Assembly (NCBI RefSeq): GCF_017368815.1
Contig: NZ_JAFNME010000004.1
Location: 62,001 to 126,000, forward strand
DNA: 64,000 nucleotides
DNA from: Comamonas denitrificans
Lineage (GTDB): Bacteria; Pseudomonadota; Gammaproteobacteria; Burkholderiales; Burkholderiaceae_C
Reading direction: 5' to 3'
A program made the position numbers and the translations under genes. Position 1 is the stretch's first letter; each line of letters begins with the position of its first letter. Positions 58,801 through 64,000 of the stretch are shown piece after piece. The notes under the pieces were generated by a model that made no database searches, was not told where the DNA came from, and saw nothing but the letters and a program-made list of their open reading frames with translations.

Positions 58801-59874
58801 GCCCAGATCGAGGCGCACATTCAGCAGATGCAGGAAGCGGGGCAAAAAGTCACCCGCGTGCAACGCCAGGACGGCGTGTTAAACGGCCACTTCGTTGCCC
58901 CGGCGATTATTGAAATTGATAGCGCCAAGCGCTTAACTCGTGAGGTTTTTGGCCCAGTTTTGCACGTTATTCGCTTTCAGCGTGACCAGATTGACCGCTT
59001 GGTGGACGATATCAACGCCACCGGCTATGGCCTCACGTTTGGCGTACACAGCCGCATTGACGAAACCATTGACCGCCTGACCGGCCGCATCCACGCGGGC
59101 AACATTTACGTAAACCGCAACGTGGTCGGGGCCGTGGTCGGCGTGCAGCCCTTTGGCGGCATGGGCCTGTCGGGCACCGGCCCCAAAGCCGGTGGGCCGC
59201 TGTATTTGTACCGCTTGGTGCAGGGCCAGCCCAATGCCGCGCTGGCCCCGCTGCCACGTGCCCAGGCCAGCGCCCCGGTGCCGGCCCAGCAATTGCTGGC
59301 CAGCCTGCAAACCACGGTGGTGGCGGGGGTGGAGCAATCGGGCCGCATCTGCGCCGAGGCGCTGGCCGCCTCGCGCCTGGGCACCAGCGTGCTGCTCAAT
59401 GGCCCCACGGGCGAGAGCAACCGCTACCGCCTGCTAGCGCGTGGCCCGGTGTGGGCGCTGCCGCGCACGCCGCTGGGCCTGGTACACCAGGTGGCCGCCG
59501 CTTTGGCCACCGGCAACCCCTGCCACGTGGTGCTGCCTGCGCAGGACAACGGCTGCGCCGCCGCCTGGCAAGCGCTGCGCGCGGCGGCCGGCGATGCCGG
59601 GGTGGCCTGGCTGCACAGTGCCGATGACCAGTCCTGGGGCGATGCCCAGGCCCCCATCACGGCCTTGCTGTTCGAGGGCGATGGCGATGCCCTGGTGGGC
59701 ATTACCACCGCCGTGGCCGCCCGTGCCGGGGCCATCGTGCGCGTCGAAAGCCGCAGCAGCGAAGCCTTGCACGCCGGGCACGGCTACGACCTGGCCGCCT
59801 TGCTGCACGAGCAATCCATCAGCACCAACACGGCCGCGGCCGGGGGCAATGCCCAGTTGATGACCATGGCCTGA
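55885..59874 (+). CDS. putA: Trifunctional PutA: transcriptional regulator, proline dehydrogenase, P5C dehydrogenase
   Basis: 1329 residues. The N-terminal ribbon-helix-helix (MSTTLGIKVDEALRERIRAAAQNLGRTPHW...) makes it a self-repressor; the FAD proline dehydrogenase barrel covers roughly residues 170-490 (NIDAEEADRLELSLDLME, MVRLVKGAYWDSEIKRAQ, with Arg/Tyr-rich SYYSGQYEFQCLHGMGEP); the NAD-dependent P5C dehydrogenase follows from about 560 with Glu890 (LIAETGGQNAM) and catalytic Cys924 (AGQRCSALRL); a C-terminal lid domain ends the protein. Channels proline to glutamate. ATG 55885. Upstream operators fit its self-control; putP follows. Confidence 0.97.
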   Translation: MSTTLGIKVDEALRERIRAAAQNLGRTPHWLLKQAVVQYVDALERGLPSIRIVGTESAAADALESEESALAPHEVQPFLHFAQSILPQTPLRAAITAAWHRPETECLPALLPLARVSDAEQAGKVHALAAKLVQGLRDAPVGSGVAALVQEFSLSSQEGVALMCLAEALLRIPDKATRDALIRDKISQGDWKSHVGRSQSMFVNAAAWGLVLTGKLTGTNSEKNLSSALTRVIGKGGEPLIRQGVNHAMKLMGEQFVTGQNIGEALANSRKFEAQGFRYSYDMLGEAATTEQDAQRYLRDYEQAIHAIGAASAGRGIFEGPGISIKLSALHPRYSRAQYDRVMGELLPRVLHLAELAKQYDIGMNIDAEEADRLELSLDLMEALCAAPSLKGWSGIGFVVQAYQKRCPQVIDYLIDLARRSRRRLMVRLVKGAYWDSEIKRAQLDGLAGYPVYTRKVYTDVSYLACARKLLEVPDAIYPQFATHNAQTLATIYHLAQTVGGSYYSGQYEFQCLHGMGEPLYAQVTGAIADGKLARPCRVYAPVGNHETLLAYLVRRLLENGANTSFVNRIGDPSVPVAELVADPVEEVLQIASQEGRLGAPHPKIPLPAQLLAQGPQGRANSQGVNLAHEQQLASLAAALLNSTTQNWLAAPAGVPLPADPAQDSQWQPVRNPAELTDVVGWVRETDAEQAQAAAAAAAQAAPIWAGTPPAVRGDVLARAADLLEQRSQLLMGLIVREAGKTLPNAVAEIREAVDFLRYYGAMVADQFDNARERPLGVVLAISPWNFPLAIFAGQVAAALAAGNAVLAKPAEQTPLTAAAMVAILYEAGVPRDALQFVPGQGETVGAALVAHPQVAGVMFTGSTEVARIIAKQLAQRLSPSGQPIPLIAETGGQNAMIVDSSALAEQVVGDVLTSAFDSAGQRCSALRLLCVQADVAERQLTMLREALQEWSLGNPDRQSTDVGPVIDEEARAQIEAHIQQMQEAGQKVTRVQRQDGVLNGHFVAPAIIEIDSAKRLTREVFGPVLHVIRFQRDQIDRLVDDINATGYGLTFGVHSRIDETIDRLTGRIHAGNIYVNRNVVGAVVGVQPFGGMGLSGTGPKAGGPLYLYRLVQGQPNAALAPLPRAQASAPVPAQQLLASLQTTVVAGVEQSGRICAEALAASRLGTSVLLNGPTGESNRYRLLARGPVWALPRTPLGLVHQVAAALATGNPCHVVLPAQDNGCAAAWQALRAAAGDAGVAWLHSADDQSWGDAQAPITALLFEGDGDALVGITTAVAARAGAIVRVESRSSEALHAGHGYDLAALLHEQSISTNTAAAGGNAQLMTMA

Positions 59875-59940
59875 CAGGGGCCACACCGCCTTCGTTTGGA
59901 CAACCCTGGCGCGATGCGTTCGCGCGGGGTTTTCTGTTCT

Positions 59941-59999
59941 TAAAAATGCTGGTTTTCGCTTGCTGTGTAAGCGCTGCTAGCTATTAAAAAGTAGTACAT
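59941..59999. repeat. Half-copy of the dispersed repeat between putA and putP
   Basis: CGCTTGCTGTGTAAGCGCTGCTAGCTATT at 59957-59985 (read in parts: TAAGCG, CTGCTAGCTATT) is a shortened arm pair of the family, followed by an A-run. Nothing else is recognisable in this 129-bp spacer. Confidence 0.5.
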
Positions 60000-60003
60000 C
60001 TCT

Positions 60004-61503
60004 ATGCAATTTTCCTGGAACGATCCCACCGCGATCATGTTCGCGATTTACCTGCTTGCCATGCTGGCCATTGGCTGGCTGGGGTATCTGGGCACTAAAA
60101 ACCTGTCTGACTACATCCTGGGCGGGCGCAGCCTGGGCAGTTTTGTCACGGCCTTGTCGGCCGGCGCGTCGGACATGAGCGGCTGGCTGCTCATGGGCCT
60201 GCCGGGGGCCATCTACGTCTCGGGCCTGTCCGAGTCGTGGATTGCCATTGGCCTGTGCCTGGGCGCTTACCTGAACTGGCGCTGGGTTGCCGCCCGCCTG
60301 CGCCTGTACACCGAGCGCGCGGGCAATGCGCTGACGCTGCCGGACTTTTTGGCCAATCGCTTCGAGGACAAGAGCAACGCCCTGCGCATCGTCACCGCGC
60401 TGGTGATTTTGGTGTTCTTCACCCTGTATTGCGCCTCGGGCGTGGTCGCTGGTGCCCGTTTGTTTGAAAACATGTTCGGCATGCCCTACGGCGTGGCGCT
60501 GTGGGTGGGCGCAGCCTGCACCATCGCCTACGTGCTGATTGGCGGCTTTTTGGCCGTGAGCTGGACGGACACCATCCAAGCCTCGCTGATGATCACCGCC
60601 TTGCTGCTGGCCCCGGTCATGGCCTGGCTGGCCTTGTCCGGTGATTTGCAGCAGGGGCTGGACCTGCACACCGTCATCACGGCCGAGCAGTTTGACCTGT
60701 TCCGGGGCGCAAGCTTTGTCGGCATCGTCTCGTTGATGGCCTGGGGGCTGGGCTACTTTGGCCAGCCGCACATTCTGGTGCGCTTTATGGCGGCCGCTTC
60801 GGTGCAAACCATCCCCAAGGCCCGCCGCATCAGCATGACCTGGATGATTTTGTGCCTGGGCGGTGCCGTGGCCGTGGGCTTTATCGGCATCCCCTACTTT
60901 GCTACCCATGCAGCCGGGGCCGCTGCCGTCAATGCCAACGCGGAAACCGTGTTTATGGAGCTGGCCAAGCAGCTGTTCAACCCCTGGATTGCCGGTGCCC
61001 TGCTGGCGGCCATTTTGGCGGCGGTGATGAGCACCTTGTCGTGCCAGCTGCTGGTGTGCTCCAGCGCCTTGACCGAAGACATCTACCGCACCTTTTTGCG
61101 CAAAAACGCCAGCCAGCAAGAGCTGGTCTGGGTGGGCCGCATCATGGTGCTGCTGGTGGCGCTGATCGCCATCGGCCTGGCCAGCGACCCCAACGCCAAG
61201 GTGCTGGGCATGGTCAGCTACGCCTGGGCCGGCTTTGGCGCAGCGTTTGGCCCGGTCATCATCTTGTCGGTGTTCTGGCAGGGCATGACGCGCAACGGTG
61301 CGCTGGCCGGCATCATCGTCGGGGCGGTCACCGTGCTGGTGTGGAAGCAGTTTGGCTGGTTGGGCCTGTACGAAATCGTCCCCGGCTTCATCCTGTGCGG
61401 CCTGACGGTGTTTGTCGTCAGCCGCCTGGGCCAACCCTCGCCCACCATGCTGGCCGCGCACGCAGCGGTGGAAAAAGAATTTGCCGCCATCGGCCAAGCC
61501 TAA
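60004..61503 (+). CDS. putP: Sodium/proline symporter PutP
   Basis: A 499-residue sodium:solute symporter with about 13 helices that imports proline for PutA. Key segments: LGGRSLGSFVTALSAGASDMSGWLLMGLPGA (Na+/substrate region), ASGVVAGARLFENMFG, and GYFGQPHILVRFMAA. Follows putA by 129 bp on the same strand. No strong ribosome-binding site is visible. Confidence 0.96.
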   Translation: MQFSWNDPTAIMFAIYLLAMLAIGWLGYLGTKNLSDYILGGRSLGSFVTALSAGASDMSGWLLMGLPGAIYVSGLSESWIAIGLCLGAYLNWRWVAARLRLYTERAGNALTLPDFLANRFEDKSNALRIVTALVILVFFTLYCASGVVAGARLFENMFGMPYGVALWVGAACTIAYVLIGGFLAVSWTDTIQASLMITALLLAPVMAWLALSGDLQQGLDLHTVITAEQFDLFRGASFVGIVSLMAWGLGYFGQPHILVRFMAAASVQTIPKARRISMTWMILCLGGAVAVGFIGIPYFATHAAGAAAVNANAETVFMELAKQLFNPWIAGALLAAILAAVMSTLSCQLLVCSSALTEDIYRTFLRKNASQQELVWVGRIMVLLVALIAIGLASDPNAKVLGMVSYAWAGFGAAFGPVIILSVFWQGMTRNGALAGIIVGAVTVLVWKQFGWLGLYEIVPGFILCGLTVFVVSRLGQPSPTMLAAHAAVEKEFAAIGQA

Positions 61504-61525
61504 AACGCCATTGCTGGCTGCGACA

Positions 61526-61558
61526 ACGCCCCAGGGTTTGTGCCCTGGGGCGTTTTTT
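61526..61558 (+). terminator. Terminator after putP
   Basis: Stem ACGCCCCAGGG / CCCTGGGGCGT, loop TTTGTG, then a T-run. It separates the proline genes from the accessory pair downstream. Confidence 0.9.
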
Positions 61559-61693
61559 GCTGGCGGCCGCAAGCCAACAGGGGCTTCACACGGAAGGTGT
61601 ACGTTTGTCTTCCAGGTCACGCGGGCCAGCTGCCAGGGAATTTCTAGTCTATAGTGGCCTTACTTTTAATTAATATGACCGAGACTGTCAGAG

Positions 61694-62599
<906 letters not shown>

Positions 62600-62619
62600 G
62601 CATTCATCCGGAGCGCACC

Positions 62620-63270
62620 ATGACCCAGAACCACACCGCAGGAACCCTGCTGTTCAAACAACTGAAAACCTTCAATGAAAGCGTTGTTTACTTCGAGCAA
62701 ACCCTGCAGCCGGCCTTACTCAAAGCGATACAGGACTGTGTCGAGGATTTTTGTAGTTCGGGGAGCGGTTGGCACGGCCATTTCGACTTTCCCGAGGAAT
62801 CTGATTGCCGCCTGGCTCCGCTGCACTGGCTGATCGAGCAGGGTGAAGAAGAAGTTAGTTTTCAGAAACAGACCCATAAGGCGACATTCGAAATCAACTA
62901 CATCGAAGACAACAATGGCTATGACTACTGGCTTGCATTGTTCTGCGGTGTCGGCACCGCTGGCGGCGAAGCAGGATTCATGTTTGACTGCGACGGAAAG
63001 GCATTTGGTGGCAAGAATGCATGGAAAAGATGCGTCAGGCAGGCAACATCACAGCTGGACCAACTCGCCAAACTGGGCTTCAAGGACCTGGGTGACGGAA
63101 ACTTCTTTCTGCCGGTTCGGCTGAACACGGATGCCCTGGCAAGCACTTGGGAGGAGTCTGGCAAGTTCGACAAGGACGATGACTGCTTTCAGCCCGTGCG
63201 GGATGCACTGGAATGCATTGCAAAAGCAGCCCCCGTTTTCGACGCGCTGATGAATAGTTGCACGCGGTAA
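62620..63270 (+). CDS. Unknown protein paired with the PD-(D/E)XK-like gene
   Basis: A 216-residue soluble protein with no family I recognise. It has no signal peptide or membrane segment, an acidic overall composition, and stretches such as GWHGHFDFPEESDCRLAPLHWLIEQGEEEVSFQ, NYIEDNNGYDYWLALFCGVGTAGGEAGFMFDCDG and KFDKDDDCFQPVRDALECIAKA. The tryptophan- and aromatic-rich middle suggests a beta-rich domain. Start at ATG 62620 with GGAG 10 nt upstream. The 20-bp gap to the preceding gene implies one transcript. Frames in the following stretch are non-coding. Confidence 0.6.
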   Translation: MTQNHTAGTLLFKQLKTFNESVVYFEQTLQPALLKAIQDCVEDFCSSGSGWHGHFDFPEESDCRLAPLHWLIEQGEEEVSFQKQTHKATFEINYIEDNNGYDYWLALFCGVGTAGGEAGFMFDCDGKAFGGKNAWKRCVRQATSQLDQLAKLGFKDLGDGNFFLPVRLNTDALASTWEESGKFDKDDDCFQPVRDALECIAKAAPVFDALMNSCTR

Positions 63271-63428
63271 AGGCCAATAAATGAACGGTGTGGAGCTGGC
63301 AAAAATCGCTGGTGTCCACATGCGTGATGTTGCCCCCGTATTCCAGTCCCCGTCCTAGTTGCAATAAACCGCCAACTCCGACCATGGGCTGAACCACGCC
63401 GGGTTTCGTGGAGGCTGGTTGGTTTAAG
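63271..63428. other. Intergenic stretch before the IS3 remnant
   Basis: About 160 bp without a gene. TGAACCACGCCGGGTTTCGT at 63390 looks like the terminal inverted repeat of an IS3-family element, so the left end of the remnant is probably here. Confidence 0.5.
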
Positions 63429-63695
63429 TCAGGCCGCCACCATGGAGGTCTGACTGGCGAGATGCCGGTAGTAGTTTGCCTCAGCTTCTGCAGGCGGGAT
63501 GTATCCGATAAGTTCGAGCAGCCTGTGGTGGTTGAACCAGAACACCCATTGGAGCGTGGCCAGCACCGATTCACGGGTTGGCCATGACCGCCGGTGTATC
63601 ACCTCGGCCTTGTACAGCCCGTTAGGTGCAGTCCGAGACCCACAGCTGGTTGGGCCGCTTGGCTTTGAACTGCCGGTTGACCCGGTCCAGTACGG
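63429..63695 (-). pseudogene. IS3-family transposase (OrfB) remnant with internal deletion
   Basis: On the minus strand the frame reads DRVNRQFKAKRPNQLWVSD, then breaks with a stop, and resumes with GLYKAEVIHRRSWPTRESV and NHHRLLELIGYIPPAEAEANYY up to its normal stop at 63429. The region that held most of the DDE catalytic domain between these segments (more than 100 residues) is deleted. Only the C-terminal part survives, so it cannot transpose. Confidence 0.85.
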
Positions 63696-63708
63696 TCAAT
63701 AAAAATTA

Positions 63709-63758
63709 AAAAAGAGAGCTTTTAGCGCTTATTGGTCAAGCGTTATTGGTCTTTTTTA
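63709..63758. repeat. Dispersed hairpin repeat near the window end
   Basis: GAGAGCTTTTAGCGCTTATTGGTCAAGCGTTATTGGTCTTTTTT region: an imperfect arm pair (AGCTTTTAGCGCTT / AAGCGTTATTGGT) bounded by an A-run and a T-run; could terminate the gene on the minus strand that ends at 63762 and read into the IS remnant's former end. Confidence 0.55.
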
Positions 63759-63761
63759 TGA

Positions 63762-64000
63762 TTATTTTGAATGGGATTTTTCATCGTCCTGGGCTGCGGG
63801 AAATTGGCGCGGCGCACAGGTTTGGGCTTCGCGCTGCATCACCTCGTGGGTGACGGTGCCCAGCCATGCCAGGCCTAAGGCGCTGCTGATGCCCACCAGC
63901 CACTGGCCCAGGCGGATTTGGTCGTCCTGCAAATAGGCGTTGCACAGGCGCAAGGGGCTGTCGATGTAGAGCAGGCCGACAATGGCCATCATGGCCAGCA
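63762..64000 (-). CDS. Membrane protein, N-terminus beyond the window
   Basis: The C-terminal 79 codons of a gene that enters from the right edge. It shows two hydrophobic stretches (LAMMAIVGLLYI and LGQWLVGISSALGLAWLGTV) and a polar tail ending PRQFPAAQDDEKSHSK. The frame stays open to base 64000, so earlier helices are likely. Family not recognised. Confidence 0.55.
   Translation of the reverse strand, partial: LAMMAIVGLLYIDSPLRLCNAYLQDDQIRLGQWLVGISSALGLAWLGTVTHEVMQREAQTCAPRQFPAAQDDEKSHSK

Noticed and set aside
58911-58945. Dispersed repeat copy inside putA
   Set aside because: GATAGCGCCAAGCGCTTAA has some resemblance, but it encodes the conserved stretch before EVFGPVLHV at normal length, so it is ordinary coding sequence.
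63271-63700. A real gene on the minus strand at 63080-63574
   Set aside because: It is an out-of-frame reading across the IS3 remnant and the end of the unknown gene; the true transposase frame is a different one.

Overview
The window reads as a chromosomal segment of a betaproteobacterium of the Comamonadaceae (Acidovorax/Comamonas-like). The grounds are high GC with strong C/G third positions in housekeeping genes, the gene families and their order (str/S10/spc/alpha ribosomal operons, APS-reductase type sulfate assimilation, trifunctional PutA), and short inverted repeats with TAGCTGCTAACGCTT-type arms. The genus cannot be fixed from the sequence alone.

Layout. 1-5 kb: metX (cut by the window edge) under a SAM-II riboswitch plus terminator, an UPF0016 transporter, an RRM RNA-binding protein, the lptC-kdsC-kdsD lipopolysaccharide operon and apt. 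5-13.4 kb: glcF-glcE, comM, an M48 metalloprotease, a YqcC protein, ccoG and a divergent PAS/AAA+/Fis regulator with a degenerate ATPase core. 13.4-19.8 kb: an OYE reductase, hemB and hemJ divergently arranged around a hairpin-rich spacer, a VanZ-like protein, a [2Fe-2S] protein, an alpha/beta hydrolase and a D,D-carboxypeptidase. 19.8-30 kb: rpsL-rpsG-fusA-tuf, then rpsJ to rpsQ, ended by a strong terminator. 30-38.4 kb: a block of unrelated genes (peroxiredoxin, GNAT, thioredoxin-like protein, lipoprotein, PTS IIA-HPr-EI, Dps, porin, UbiA) separating the S10 and spc operons. 38.4-47.5 kb: a near-consensus promoter, then rplN to rplQ with secY, rpmJ and rpoA, followed by an initiator tRNA. 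47.6-55.7 kb: sulfate assimilation (cysI, a DUF934 gene, cysH, cysD, cysN), a divergent LysR/YeiH pair and a CbiX chelatase. 55.8-61.5 kb: putA-putP with candidate PutA operators. 61.6-64 kb: an accessory region with a PD-(D/E)XK-like nuclease carrying an (EQ)8 tract, an unknown partner gene, a deleted IS3-family remnant and a membrane-protein fragment cut by the window end.

How the parts fit. The sulfur block is coherent: CysDN makes APS, CysH (with the extra cysteines of APS reductases) makes sulfite, CysI makes sulfide with siroheme, the CbiX protein can insert iron into sirohydrochlorin, and the LysR/YeiH pair may handle excess sulfite or sulfate. MetX lies elsewhere in the window under SAM control and uses the sulfide downstream. 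The ribosomal block is conventional in gene order except for the 8.5-kb interruption and the lack of infA between secY and rpmJ. The best candidates for new biology are the nuclease plus unknown-gene pair, the SAM-II/terminator switch with a visible antiterminator alternative, the degenerate regulator beside ccoG, and two families of small dispersed repeats.
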